Shown: positions 34,359-43,487 of the stretch, piece by piece
Layout of the letters: every line of letters begins with the position of its first letter
Numbering within the stretch: the stretch's first letter is position 1
From: B25-G16 sp964549945
GTDB taxonomy: Bacteria; Desulfobacterota; DSM-4660; Desulfatiglandales; B25-G16
Length of the DNA stretch: 64,000 bases
Assembly (NCBI GenBank): GCA_964549945.1
Contig: CAZJXD010000008.1
Span: 29,107-93,106, forward strand
Reading direction: 5' to 3'
Notes under the pieces: generated by a model
Database searches by the model: none
Seen by the model: the letters and a program-made list of their open reading frames with translations, nothing else
What the model was told of the DNA's origin: nothing
Made by a program: the position numbers and the translations under genes

Positions 34359-34953
34359 GAGGAAATCACGAGATATTCGGAGCTCCTACCCGGGGCTCAC
34401 GGGAAAACGAATCATCCTGATGGCACTCCTTGTATCTGGAATAATCCACGCGGGCATTATCATAGGCTTTCCTGATATCTTTATGGCGGGGGGATTCGGC
34501 ACAAAGCTCAGGGCCTTCAAGGTTGATCTAATCCGTCCCCCCATGGATGAGATTCAGGAACCGAGCGAAGAGGCGCAAGCCCCGATCAGCCAGGCTCCCG
34601 TAGAGAGCGCTCAGGAGAAAGAGGAGGCCACCATCTCGCTTGATACCAAGGACGCCATCTACCACCCGTACGCAAAGTTGGTCAAGGAGAGAATACAGCA
34701 GCATTGGACCTACCCCCTGGCTGCCCGGCAGAGCTACGTGCAGGGCAATCTGTTGATAATCTTCAGGTTAGAGAGAAACGGCCACCTCGTGAAATCCCGC
34801 ATAGCCCGCTCTTCCGGGTACCAGATCCTCGATGGGACCTCCCTCAAGGCCATAGAGCTGGCAAGTCCCTTTCCACCGTTCCCCGACACCATTCCGGTTC
34901 AATTCTTAAATATCAACGCCTCCTTTACCTACAAGTTAAAGATCGAAGAGTAG
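34351..34953 (+). CDS. TonB-like energy-transducer protein
   Basis: A 200-residue TonB-type protein. A short basic cytoplasmic tail is followed by one membrane segment (about residues 23-43, IILMALLVSGIIHAGIIIGF). A proline/glutamate-rich periplasmic linker (residues about 65-95) follows, and then a C-terminal TonB/TolA-like domain with YAKLVKERIQQHWTYPLAA and a final PFPPFPDTIPVQFLN segment. I chose ATG 34351 behind AGGAG rather than the longer reading from 34288, because it overlaps the HD gene end and gives a normal topology. No ExbB/ExbD or receptor gene is adjacent, so its partners are encoded elsewhere. Confidence 0.78.
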   Translation: MGKRKSRDIRSSYPGLTGKRIILMALLVSGIIHAGIIIGFPDIFMAGGFGTKLRAFKVDLIRPPMDEIQEPSEEAQAPISQAPVESAQEKEEATISLDTKDAIYHPYAKLVKERIQQHWTYPLAARQSYVQGNLLIIFRLERNGHLVKSRIARSSGYQILDGTSLKAIELASPFPPFPDTIPVQFLNINASFTYKLKIEE

Positions 34954-35035
34954 CACCGGCGCGCCTTTCTCACCAAGGCCTTCTCTTATTCCACGCTACA
35001 AGCGATCACTGGCTCCCATTTCATCTTAACTACCT

Positions 35036-36049
35036 TCACCTTCCCGACCGAAAGGCCTCCATCGCCTCATGGATAAGCTCCCCTTCCCTGCCCACATACC
35101 TTGGTGAGAAGTGAAAGACGGTGAGCTCCTTTGCCCCGGCCCGCGAGGCGATGAGGCCGGCCTCTCTTGCGGTGAGGTGGTACTTCCTCCGCGCAATATC
35201 CCCGTCCCTGTCCAAAAAGGCCGCCTCAATAAACAGATGCTGGGAGTCCATCGCTAAATGGACGGCCTTCGCCATGTTTTCCGGGCTCCCGATCATGTCT
35301 GCGAGGTAGGTGATCTTCTGCCCCGGCGAGATCCTTGCGATCCTCTCGGTTAACTCCGCAATCGCGAACCCCTTTTCCCTGCGCACCTTGTCCCTATCCC
35401 GCCACGCTACCCTGAACTCCTCTGCGCCATCTCGTCCCTCATAGAGCGCATCCTTGAACTCCCTCAGCCACGGGCCAACTGGTAGCCCCAGTCCCTCTAA
35501 TCCCTCCTTGACAATGTTGACGGAGAAATTCTCCCTCACCGACAGGCCAAGGCAGTCTATCTTATGGTCCAGGATCACCGCATCGACTGAAAACGACTTC
35601 TCGGAAAGCAGGCTCCCCTTAAGGGGAAATGCCCGTTGAGTTGCCGCAGGCCTGAAACGATCTCTGCTGCTGTAGGTCCGGCGTAAGGCCTGTTCGGGCT
35701 GAATCTCCGTCGCATTGATAATGAGCATGTTCTCGTATTCCTCTATGAGGTTCCAGGTATACGCGCCCAGCTTGGCCTCGACCTTTTCGAGGAAGCCGGT
35801 TGGACCAAACAGGTGAACCTCCTTGTCGCGCCCGAGAAGGAGGCGAAGGAGTTGATCGAATCCGATGAAATGATCCATGTGCGTGTGGGTTACGAAGACA
35901 TGACTGATCTTCAAAAGGTCCCTCGCGGAAAGACGTGATAGGTCGCCCAGATCGAAGAGGAGCGCCCTCCTTTGAAACAGGAAGGGGATGAAGAGCCCGG
36001 GATCTGAGAAGGTATCGTTTATCAACCTGGGGTGAAATGATGGCTTCAT
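35036..36049 (-). CDS. RNase Z-like metallo-beta-lactamase-fold hydrolase
   Basis: A 337-residue beta-lactamase-fold hydrolase of the RNase Z (tRNA 3' processing) type. The metal motif THTHMDHFIGFD (His-x-His-x-Asp-His) is at about residues 54-65. A later aspartate/histidine set is seen in VILDHKIDCLG, and a C-terminal FHFSPRY carries the last histidine. The central insertion is long, and the glycine/proline-rich exosite arm is not obvious, so tRNA processing is likely but not certain. The neighbouring genes are a TonB-like gene (convergent) and a divergent TPR gene. The ATG at 36049 is the only good start. Confidence 0.75.
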   Translation of the reverse strand: MKPSFHPRLINDTFSDPGLFIPFLFQRRALLFDLGDLSRLSARDLLKISHVFVTHTHMDHFIGFDQLLRLLLGRDKEVHLFGPTGFLEKVEAKLGAYTWNLIEEYENMLIINATEIQPEQALRRTYSSRDRFRPAATQRAFPLKGSLLSEKSFSVDAVILDHKIDCLGLSVRENFSVNIVKEGLEGLGLPVGPWLREFKDALYEGRDGAEEFRVAWRDRDKVRREKGFAIAELTERIARISPGQKITYLADMIGSPENMAKAVHLAMDSQHLFIEAAFLDRDGDIARRKYHLTAREAGLIASRAGAKELTVFHFSPRYVGREGELIHEAMEAFRSGR

Positions 36050-36380
36050 ATGAGGTTTCTCTTGAGCCTATGGTGATTATTGAGTTTTCAGAGCGTTCTC
36101 TGGCCCTGAGGAGCACATAGCGTACGGTATCCTTTCGCCCTTGGAATAATAGATTCTCTGCACCCATCCTGCAAGATAAAAACCCCAAATCATCTGACAG
36201 GCTCTTTGAGTGTAGCGCTATCAAACCTCATGCCCGGCAATTTTATAACTCTCTTCCCTGCCCTTTACAGTGTTTCGACTCATCCACGGAAATGCAGCAT
36301 ATGAAACCAAGGTCTTTTTTCTTGAACAAAGATCCCACATCTGTTAAGAACCCTTCATACATAAAGGGTGGTGTGCAGTT
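36050..36380. other. Divergent intergenic region, nothing recognised
   Basis: About 330 bases between the RNase Z-like and TPR genes, which face away from each other. It must hold both promoters. Open frames crossing it look like shadows. I see no repeat, RNA gene or clear -35/-10 pair. Confidence 0.4.
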
Positions 36381-37073
36381 ATGGCCAAGAAGCGGGTAAC
36401 GAGGAAGGAACTGCTTAAAAAGGAAGACGAGTTTATCTCCCTTTCCGCGAGAACCTACCGGTTCGCCGCTGAGCATCGTAAACAGATCCAGTGGGCGGCG
36501 ATATGCGTTCTCGCTATTATGGTGATCGTAGCGGGTATCGGCCTCTATTTCAGGCACCTCAACACCAAGGCCTTGGCCGCCTACAATATGGCTTACAAAA
36601 ACCTGGTGTCCGACTCCTCGTCCAAAGCCACCGAAGAGAGCATCCAGAGGTCCGCCAAGGAACTGGATGATCTCATAAGGGAGTATGGCTGGACCAAGAT
36701 GGCCACACTCGCCATACCGCAGCTGGCCTACCTGAAGTTCGGGCAGGGGAAATATGATGAGGCCATATCCCTGTATGAGGCCTACCTGAAAAAGGTCAAA
36801 ACCGGCTCGATCTATCGGTCCATGGCCTATTTCGGTCTCGCTGCTTGTTACGAGGCCAAGGGAGAATACCAATCATCCATAGACTATCTCAAGAAAGTCA
36901 TCGAGAGCGACACTGCCGTCCTGAAGGAAGAAGCCATGTTCTCCCTGGGCAGGATGTATGATTTGAGCGGCCGGAAAGAGCTCTCAAAGGAGACCTTTCA
37001 AAAATTTATCTCCCAGTTCCCGCAATCACCGTTGCTTCCCCTTGCAAAGGCACACCTGAAAAACAGCTCCTGA
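36381..37073 (+). CDS. Membrane-anchored tetratricopeptide-repeat protein (YfgM-like)
   Basis: A 230-residue protein with a basic cytoplasmic N-terminus, a single membrane segment (about residues 37-57, IQWAAICVLAIMVIVAGIGLYF) and a periplasmic helical region of TPR repeats. The clearest repeats are AYLKFGQGKYDEAISLYEAYLK, YFGLAACYEAKGEYQSSIDY and a third one ending in LAKAHLKN. The layout resembles YfgM, an ancillary SecYEG-associated protein that hands substrates to periplasmic chaperones, but it is too generic to be certain. The ATG at 36381 is adequate. It is followed by glgC with its own promoter. Confidence 0.75.
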   Translation: MAKKRVTRKELLKKEDEFISLSARTYRFAAEHRKQIQWAAICVLAIMVIVAGIGLYFRHLNTKALAAYNMAYKNLVSDSSSKATEESIQRSAKELDDLIREYGWTKMATLAIPQLAYLKFGQGKYDEAISLYEAYLKKVKTGSIYRSMAYFGLAACYEAKGEYQSSIDYLKKVIESDTAVLKEEAMFSLGRMYDLSGRKELSKETFQKFISQFPQSPLLPLAKAHLKNSS

Positions 37074-37109
37074 GAAACTCCCCTTTCCCCCGCTCCCAGG
37101 GCTTTTGCC

Positions 37110-37138
37110 TTGACATGCCAATACTGTTGACGGATACT
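37110..37138 (+). promoter_or_regulatory. Sigma-70 type promoter for glgC
   Basis: TTGACA (37110-37115) and GATACT (37133-37138) are 17 bases apart, so transcription would start near 37145, giving a leader of about 18 bases before the glgC ATG at 37163. Confidence 0.5.
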
Positions 37139-37162
37139 TTTTAATCAATTTTCCACAACGCA

Positions 37163-38434
37163 ATGAAAGACGTGCTCGCATTCATAATGGCCGGGGGGAG
37201 GGGGGAGCGGCTCATGCCGCTCACCTGTGACAGGGCCAAGCCAGCAGTCCCCTTTGGCGGCATCTACCGGCTCATCGATTTGACCCTGAGCAATTGCATA
37301 AACTCGGGTCTGTACAAGATCATCGTGCTGACACAGTACAAGTCCCAGTCCCTTACGGACCACCTCGAGGCCGGTTGGAACATATTCACCCAGAAGCTCG
37401 GGCACTTCCTGAAGATCGTGCCGCCCCAGCAGAGGATCAGCGGGGATTGGTACGGGGGAACTGCCGACTCCATTCGCCAAAACCTCTACCTCATCGATCA
37501 GTCTAAGCCAAAACACGTCATGATCCTCTCTGGCGATCATATCTACAGGATGGACTACCGTCGATTTTTCGACTACCACCTGGAGAAGGAGGCCGATCTG
37601 ACCATTTCACTCGCCGAATTGGGGAGTGATTTGGCACACGAGGTGGGCGTGGCTGGTGTGGATGAGGACTACCGCATCCATGGCTTCCAGGAAAAGCCCA
37701 CGGAGAATCCCGCTACCATTCCCGGAAATCCCGATCGGATCCTCGCATCAATGGGCATTTATCTGTTCAGAACCGACACACTCATCGATGCACTCAAGGA
37801 AAACGAGGGAGCTGATTTCGGCAAACACATCATTCCCTTTCTTATCCCGAGAACGCGGGTGTACGCCTATCACTTTCAAAGGGAGAACGCCATTGAGGAT
37901 TACGTCTACGATACAAGGGAAAACGGAGAACGAAGGCTTTTGCTTGAACCCAGAACCCGCGATTCCTCCTACTGGAGGGATGTGGGAACCCTCGATGCCT
38001 ACTGGAATTCCAACATGGACTTGACCGGCATCGATCCCTCCTTTAACCTCTATGGCCGCAACTGGCCCATCCAAACCTATCAGTTACCGGCCCCTCCCGC
38101 GAAGTTCATCTTCAGCAACGAGAGGCCTGAGGGTTTTCGAGTGGGAAAGGCGCTTGATTCCATTGTTGCCCCGGGCTCCATAATAAGCGGGATCGTCAGG
38201 AACTCGGTGATCTCATATTACGTGGTGATCAGAAGCTGGGCGAGCGTTGAGGAATCGGTAATCATGGATGACGTGATAGTGGGGCGCCACTGTAAGATCA
38301 AGAAGGCCATCATCGACAAACACAACGTGATCCCTCCTCACACCGAAATCGGGTACAATCCAAAGGAGGACGCCAAGCACTTCACCGTGACACCAAGGGG
38401 AATCGTGGTGGTACCCAAGGGGCATTTCAAGTAG
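37163..38434 (+). CDS. glgC: Glucose-1-phosphate adenylyltransferase
   Basis: ADP-glucose pyrophosphorylase, the first step of glycogen synthesis. The protein has 423 residues, the usual size. Visible motifs are the nucleotide loop GGRGERLMPLTCDRAKPAVPFGG (residues about 10-32), the signature YRLIDLTLSNCINSG, SGDHIYRMDYR at about 120-130, and GFQEKP. The C-terminal left-handed beta-helix follows, with SIVAPGSIISG repeats and a final GIVVVPKG. Other glycogen genes (glgA, glgB) are not adjacent. The ATG at 37163 is the first start. Allosteric properties cannot be judged from the sequence. Confidence 0.94.
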   Translation: MKDVLAFIMAGGRGERLMPLTCDRAKPAVPFGGIYRLIDLTLSNCINSGLYKIIVLTQYKSQSLTDHLEAGWNIFTQKLGHFLKIVPPQQRISGDWYGGTADSIRQNLYLIDQSKPKHVMILSGDHIYRMDYRRFFDYHLEKEADLTISLAELGSDLAHEVGVAGVDEDYRIHGFQEKPTENPATIPGNPDRILASMGIYLFRTDTLIDALKENEGADFGKHIIPFLIPRTRVYAYHFQRENAIEDYVYDTRENGERRLLLEPRTRDSSYWRDVGTLDAYWNSNMDLTGIDPSFNLYGRNWPIQTYQLPAPPAKFIFSNERPEGFRVGKALDSIVAPGSIISGIVRNSVISYYVVIRSWASVEESVIMDDVIVGRHCKIKKAIIDKHNVIPPHTEIGYNPKEDAKHFTVTPRGIVVVPKGHFK

Positions 38435-38498
38435 GCTTTGGGAGTGAATCAAGGACTTGCGTGACTAGGGTACTCCGAGACCAATACGATGGAAAATG

Positions 38499-39674
38499 CT
38501 ACTTTTCGGGGGCTTGCGAAAGGCTTGCCGCCCATGCGTATACCTCCCGCAAGGGGAGATTGTGCTGCCTTGCAATCCGCCTGCATTCCTCGTATTCGGG
38601 CAACAGCGCCGTTCCCTGACCGCGATCGGTTACCTGGGTAAGCTTCATCTTCCCCCAGGGAGAGCTCACCGTCACCTCGCTCCTCTCCAAGATCTCCCGC
38701 TGACTATAGCTGATGCGAATCCCGAGGCTGGTTGATTCCCTGAACACGATGCCCATGAGACTATCCTTGTCTTCAGGATGGCCAATCACCTGGATCCTGA
38801 TACCGGGCCTGTTTTTCTTCATGTGTATGGGGGAGAAGCTCACGTCCAAGGCCCCAGCCTCAAAGAGGCGATCCATCAAATAACCCAGAAGCTCCGGGCT
38901 CATATCGTCCAGGTTTGACTCCAACAGCACCACCGTATCCAACCTGCCTCTTTGCTCATCGCTTCCAATCAAAATCCTGAGGAGGTTTGGCCTGTCGGAT
39001 AGTGTCCTGCTGCCCACCCCGTACCCTATGCGATCTATTGTCATGGGCGGCATGGGGCCAAAGGAAGTGCCTAATGAGGTGAGTAGCGCTGCTCCTGTGG
39101 GGGTGACCATCTCCACATCCTGTCCGCTCGTATAGATGGGCACTCCCTTCAGGAGCGCGATCGTTGCGGGCGCTGGTAGGGGAATGGTACCGTGGGCGCT
39201 GGCGATCATTCCGCTGCCAACAGGGACCTTCGAGACGAAGAGCTTCTCGATACCCAAGAGGTGAAGCCCGGCAACAGAGGCCACCACATCGATGATCGAA
39301 TCAACGGCACCGACTTCATGAAAATGCACCTTTTCGGGAGGGGTGTGGTGTATCCCTCCCTCGATGGCGGCCAATCTCTCAAAGATCGAGATACACTTCT
39401 CAATGATCTGGGGGGGAAGATCGCTCCTCCTCAGAATGCCCTTTATGTCCTCCAGGTGTCGAGATGGCTGGTGATCATTTTTAAGCGTTACGGAGAACTT
39501 CGTTCCGAAGATATGGTTTCTTTGCTCCCTTCTGCTCGATATGGTGAAACCATCGAGATCTAGCCCAACGATGATCCTCTCGATGCTCTCAGCGGGAAGG
39601 CCGGCATCGAGCAAGGACCCGACGAACATATCCCCGCTTACTCCGGAAAAACAATCAAGGTACGCGATCTTCAT
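38499..39674 (-). CDS. larC: Nickel-pincer cofactor synthesis protein LarC
   Basis: A 391-residue LarC (DUF111) protein, the CTP-dependent cyclometallase that inserts nickel into the pincer cofactor of lactate racemase-type enzymes. The N-terminal MKIAYLDCFSGVSGDMFVG is the family hallmark. The HFHEVGAVDSIIDVV metal region is at about residues 108-122, and the C-terminal half carries VVLLESNLDDMSPELLGYL. In Lactobacillus plantarum the protein is made by programmed frameshifting; here it is one uninterrupted frame. No larA, larB or larE is present in the window. It is the last gene of the rpoZ-dnaJ-dksA-larC run, 15 bases after dksA. Confidence 0.88.
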   Translation of the reverse strand: MKIAYLDCFSGVSGDMFVGSLLDAGLPAESIERIIVGLDLDGFTISSRREQRNHIFGTKFSVTLKNDHQPSRHLEDIKGILRRSDLPPQIIEKCISIFERLAAIEGGIHHTPPEKVHFHEVGAVDSIIDVVASVAGLHLLGIEKLFVSKVPVGSGMIASAHGTIPLPAPATIALLKGVPIYTSGQDVEMVTPTGAALLTSLGTSFGPMPPMTIDRIGYGVGSRTLSDRPNLLRILIGSDEQRGRLDTVVLLESNLDDMSPELLGYLMDRLFEAGALDVSFSPIHMKKNRPGIRIQVIGHPEDKDSLMGIVFRESTSLGIRISYSQREILERSEVTVSSPWGKMKLTQVTDRGQGTALLPEYEECRRIARQHNLPLREVYAWAASLSQAPEK

Positions 39675-39689
39675 CTCTTTCTCGTTACC

Positions 39690-40052
39690 TTACAGCCCGC
39701 GGGCCCTTTCCCTGGCCTCCTGCTTCTTCTTGCACTCAATACAGAGGGTGGTAACGGGCCTCGCCATGAGCCTTTCCTGGGATATCTCCTTGCCACATAT
39801 CTCACATATCCCGAACGTGCCCTGGTCAATTCTCTCGAGCGCCTCCTTGATCTTATCGATCAACTTCCTCTCTCGATCCCGTATCCGCAGGAGAAAATTC
39901 CTATCCGTTTCCAAGGAAGCCCTGTCTGTTGGATCAGGAAAATTATCCTTCAAGTTCGTCATACCATCCACTGTTTTGAGCGCCTCTTGGATGAGCTCGT
40001 CAAGCTGGCCCTGAAGTAAGTTCCTGAAATAGTCCAATTGCTCTTGATCCAT
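39690..40052 (-). CDS. dksA: DksA/TraR-family transcription factor
   Basis: A 120-residue DksA-type regulator that binds in the RNA polymerase secondary channel and works with ppGpp. A coiled-coil covers residues about 10-75 (with the tip region around NFPDPTDRAS), followed by the four-cysteine zinc finger CEICGKEI and CIECKK with IS-QERLMARPVTT between them. The length (E. coli DksA 151) is on the short side, but the finger is intact. It lies 29 bases after dnaJ and 15 bases before larC. The presence of rpoZ, dnaJ and dksA in one run is notable because the omega subunit and DksA both form ppGpp-binding sites on polymerase. Confidence 0.88.
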   Translation of the reverse strand: MDQEQLDYFRNLLQGQLDELIQEALKTVDGMTNLKDNFPDPTDRASLETDRNFLLRIRDRERKLIDKIKEALERIDQGTFGICEICGKEISQERLMARPVTTLCIECKKKQEARERARGL

Positions 40053-40081
40053 GAAATCCCCTACGCTAAAGGCTCCTCTTT

Positions 40082-41197
40082 CTATGCCCCCCTTATCTTA
40101 TCCCAAAAATCCCGTGTCTTTGCTCCTAGTTTCTGCTTTTCAAGCTCGCCGAATTCCACCAGTAATTCCCGCTGCTTCTGGCTCAATCGGGTGGGGATCT
40201 TCACTATGACCTTCACAAAGAGGTCGCCGTACCCCCTTCCCCTCCTGAGGCTTGGCATGCCCATCCCTTTGAGCCTGATGATCTCCTCTGGCTGGACGCC
40301 CTCCGGTATGGTAATGCCCTTCTCCTCATCGCTATCAAGCACTGGAATGGAAACCTCGGTTCCCAGCGCCGCCTGGATAAAGGAGATGGTCACCTGGCAT
40401 CTGAGATCGTCCCCGTCCCGAACGAAGAAGGGGTGCTCCTTTGTATAGATCACCACGAAGAGATCTCCCTGGGGTCCTCCCCCCTCTCCAGGTTCTCCCT
40501 CCCCCTTGATCCTCAGTTGTGTCCCTGTATCCACTCCCGGCGGTATCTTTACGAGGACCTTTCTCTCAACCCTTAGCTTGCCTTTGCCCTTGCATTCATT
40601 GCATGGATCCACAATAACCTGCCCCGTACCGCCGCACGTTGAACAGGTTGTTCTGATCTGAAAGAAGCCCTGTGAACGAACGGTTTCGCCTCTGCCCTGG
40701 CAATTGGGGCAGATTCCGGGCTCGCTGCCCTTTGCCGTGCCAGAACCACCGCACTGCTCGCAGATTTCCCATCTGTCGAAGACGAGTTCCTCTTCCTTTC
40801 CCCTATACGCCTCCTCCAGGCGCAACTCCAGGTCGTATCGAAGGTCATTCCCCCTTCGTATCCCCGTCCTCCTCGATCGCCTCCCGCCAAGGCCAAAGAA
40901 ATCCCCGAATATGTCTCCAAATGCAGAAAAGATGTCCTCGAATCCGCCGAAGCCGGTGAACCCGGTTCCCTCGAGACCGGCGTGGCCGTAAAGATCGTAG
41001 ATCCTTCTCTTCTCGCCATTCCTCAACACCTCATAGGCCTCTGCGGCCTCCTTGAACCTCTCCTCAGCCTCCCTGTCCCCGGGGTTTCTATCGGGGTGGT
41101 ATTGAAGGGCGAGCTTCCGGTATGCCTTCTTTATCTCCTCCGCACCGGCATCCCTGGAAACGCCCAGGATCTCATAATAATCCCTCTTGTCCGCCAT
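40082..41197 (-). CDS. dnaJ: Chaperone DnaJ
   Basis: A 371-residue DnaJ, Hsp40 co-chaperone of DnaK. The J domain (residues 1-70) contains the HPD motif in YHPDRNPGD. A Gly/Phe-rich region follows (about 75-105), then four CxxCxGxG zinc repeats (CEQCGGSG, CPNCQGRG, CSTCGGTG, CNECKGKG) and the C-terminal substrate-binding domain. It is 5 bases downstream of rpoZ and is followed by dksA, all on the minus strand. dnaK and grpE are not adjacent. The ATG at 41197 begins MADKRDYYEILGVSRD, the usual start. Confidence 0.95.
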   Translation of the reverse strand: MADKRDYYEILGVSRDAGAEEIKKAYRKLALQYHPDRNPGDREAEERFKEAAEAYEVLRNGEKRRIYDLYGHAGLEGTGFTGFGGFEDIFSAFGDIFGDFFGLGGRRSRRTGIRRGNDLRYDLELRLEEAYRGKEEELVFDRWEICEQCGGSGTAKGSEPGICPNCQGRGETVRSQGFFQIRTTCSTCGGTGQVIVDPCNECKGKGKLRVERKVLVKIPPGVDTGTQLRIKGEGEPGEGGGPQGDLFVVIYTKEHPFFVRDGDDLRCQVTISFIQAALGTEVSIPVLDSDEEKGITIPEGVQPEEIIRLKGMGMPSLRRGRGYGDLFVKVIVKIPTRLSQKQRELLVEFGELEKQKLGAKTRDFWDKIRGA

Positions 41198-41202
41198 AGG
41201 TA

Positions 41203-41667
41203 CTACGCTTTATCTGAAGTGCTCTCCTCTTCTTCCTGTTCACCTTCCTCGGCCTCCTGCGCCTCGGATTCGGCCTCTTGCTCACCCTCCTCTTGTGCCC
41301 CAGGGTCCATCTCCTCACCGGCCTCTACCGTATGCTCCGGCTCCTCTTCCTCGCCCACCTCGGCAGGAGCTTCTAAGCCCGCCTCTTCATCAGCCTCGCC
41401 CGCGGCCTCGGGTTCGATCTGATCATCTGCCGGAGCGGGGAGCTCGGGTTCCATCTCCAGAAAAGCCTCAGAGGGACTACCCTCAGGCCTCATCCTTACC
41501 CTGCCGGCCTCAATCTCCCGCAGGGCAGTTACTATCTCCCTGTTATCGCACTCCACGAGGGGCTCTTTGCCCTTTCTCAGCTGAAGTATGCGCTTTGCCG
41601 CCAGGTGTACGAGTAAAAATTTATTGTAACCTCTCCTTAAACAATCCTCCACGGTAATACGGGCCAT
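41203..41667 (-). CDS. rpoZ: RNA polymerase omega subunit with long acidic tail
   Basis: The omega subunit helps assemble RNA polymerase and forms a ppGpp site. Residues 1-62 match the family (MARITVEDCLRR, then FLLVHLAAKRILQLRKG and CDNREIVTALREIEAG). The protein then continues for about 85 residues of almost pure glutamate/alanine-rich, low-complexity sequence, reaching 154 residues against a normal 70-100. The tail is in frame with no stop and keeps codon quality, so it appears to be translated. The ATG at 41667 follows AAAGGAG. It leads the operon rpoZ-dnaJ-dksA-larC. Confidence 0.9.
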   Translation of the reverse strand: MARITVEDCLRRGYNKFLLVHLAAKRILQLRKGKEPLVECDNREIVTALREIEAGRVRMRPEGSPSEAFLEMEPELPAPADDQIEPEAAGEADEEAGLEAPAEVGEEEEPEHTVEAGEEMDPGAQEEGEQEAESEAQEAEEGEQEEEESTSDKA

Positions 41668-41871
41668 TCGCCATTCTCCTTTGAAAAATTAATCTTTTTT
41701 TTTAGCTTGCCCTTAGACAAAAGTAAAGATATTTTTTATGGCTATGATGACAGAAATTATTGAGCGACTCAAGGCCCTCATAGTGAAAATATTTATTTCC
41801 TATTTCTAAAAAGTATTTTATCCTTATACAAAACGTTCCTTTTCCCTTTTTTATCATCACAACGTGGGCCT

Positions 41872-43401
41872 ATGCTTGCCACCGTCTTAAGCAGCTCGGT
41901 ACTTGGGGTCGATGCCTACAAGGTTGAAGTTGAGGTAGATATATCGAGAGGTCTGCCATCCTTTTCAACCGTGGGGCTGCCCGAGGGAGCGGTCAGGGAA
42001 AGCAAGGATAGGGTCAAGGCAGCGCTCAAGAATTCCGGATACCACTTCCCTTCGGACAGGATCACGGTAAACCTCGCCCCCGCGGATGTGAAAAAGGAAG
42101 GGAGCGGATTCGACCTCCCCATGGCCATAGGAATCCTCGCGGCAACCGGCCTTATCCCACAGCCCGCATTAACCGACCACGTCATTATCGGCGAGCTCTC
42201 CCTGGATGGCAGCATCAGGAGCATAAAAGGAGCCCTTTCAATGGCAATAATGGTGAAGGAGCTCGGCTTAAAGGGGATCTATCTTCCCTCGGAGAACGCG
42301 ATGGAGGCAGCGGTAGTGGAGGAGATAGACGTCCATCCTATCTCCGTGCTTTCCCAGCTCGTCCAGGCGCTGAACGGCGCTGAGCTCGCGCCATCCATGA
42401 GATTGGAGGGCGACTTTCTGGACGATCAACCCACCTACGAGGTGGATTTCAGCGATGTGTGTGGCCAGGAGAACGTGAAAAGGGCGGTGGAGATCGCCGC
42501 TGCGGGCGGCCATAATCTCCTGATGATCGGCCCGCCAGGTGCCGGAAAGACGATGCTTGCCCAGAGGCTCTCCACCATACTGCCGGCCCTCGCATTTGAC
42601 GAATCGCTTGAGACCTCCAAGGTCTATAGCGTGATGGGGCTCATGCCCAAAGGCCAGGGCCTGATCAAGACCAGGCCCTTCAGGACCCCTCATCACACCA
42701 TATCGGATGCCGGCCTCATAGGTGGAGGCCAGATACCCAAGCCCGGCGAGGTGAGCCTGGCCCATAACGGGGTGCTCTTCTTGGATGAAATGCCGGAGTT
42801 CAAGAAGAACGTCCTCGAGGTGCTCCGGCAGCCGATGGAAACCGGGGTCGTCACCATAGCCAGGGCAACGTCCACGGTAACCTATCCCGCCAACTTCATC
42901 CTCGTGGGTGCCATGAATCCGTGTCCGTGCGGGTACTTCGGCGATCCAAAGCGCGAGTGCACCTGCTCCTACAGGGAGATCAGGAGGTACCGCTCCAAGA
43001 TATCAGGCCCCCTCATGGACCGGATCGACATCCACATCGATGTGCCGGCAGTGCCCTTCAAGGATCTCACGGGGTTCCCGCAGGCCCAGCCCTCTCATGA
43101 GATTCGCCATAGGGTTGTTCGGGCCAGAACTATTCAAGGGGAAAGGTTTAAGAAGACGAAGATCCACTGTAACGCCATGATGAACAGCAGGCAGATACGG
43201 AGGTTCTGCGAGATAGATGAGAGATCGAACACGCTCCTGGAAGCGGCCATGGAGAAGTTCGGGTTCAGCGCCCGGGCCCTGTCGCGCATCCTCAAGATCT
43301 CAAGGACGATCGCGGATCTGGCCGGATCTGAAAATATCGAACAGGCCCATGTGGCCGAGGCCATCCAGTATCGATCCCTCGACAGGAAGCTGATGGCATG
43401 A
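41872..43401 (+). CDS. comM: ComM/YifB-family magnesium-chelatase-like AAA ATPase
   Basis: A 509-residue AAA protein of the YifB/ComM group, a branch-migration helicase used in natural transformation in some bacteria and of wide occurrence in others. Visible features are the N-terminal Lon-type S5-fold part (LPSFSTVGLPEGAVRESKDRV), Walker A GPPGAGKTMLAQR at about residues 223-235, Walker B VLFLDEMPEF and a CPCGYFGDPKREC finger. A C-terminal helical part follows with RALSRILKISRTIADL. The length is standard. The ATG at 41872 is the first good start. It faces away from the rpoZ operon. Confidence 0.9.
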   Translation: MLATVLSSSVLGVDAYKVEVEVDISRGLPSFSTVGLPEGAVRESKDRVKAALKNSGYHFPSDRITVNLAPADVKKEGSGFDLPMAIGILAATGLIPQPALTDHVIIGELSLDGSIRSIKGALSMAIMVKELGLKGIYLPSENAMEAAVVEEIDVHPISVLSQLVQALNGAELAPSMRLEGDFLDDQPTYEVDFSDVCGQENVKRAVEIAAAGGHNLLMIGPPGAGKTMLAQRLSTILPALAFDESLETSKVYSVMGLMPKGQGLIKTRPFRTPHHTISDAGLIGGGQIPKPGEVSLAHNGVLFLDEMPEFKKNVLEVLRQPMETGVVTIARATSTVTYPANFILVGAMNPCPCGYFGDPKRECTCSYREIRRYRSKISGPLMDRIDIHIDVPAVPFKDLTGFPQAQPSHEIRHRVVRARTIQGERFKKTKIHCNAMMNSRQIRRFCEIDERSNTLLEAAMEKFGFSARALSRILKISRTIADLAGSENIEQAHVAEAIQYRSLDRKLMA

Positions 43402-43487
43402 AGACAATCTCATGCTTTTCTTTTTACGTCCTTCAATTTTCAATCTTCATTTCACATTACGTCTTCATAACTCAACATTAATCCGTC

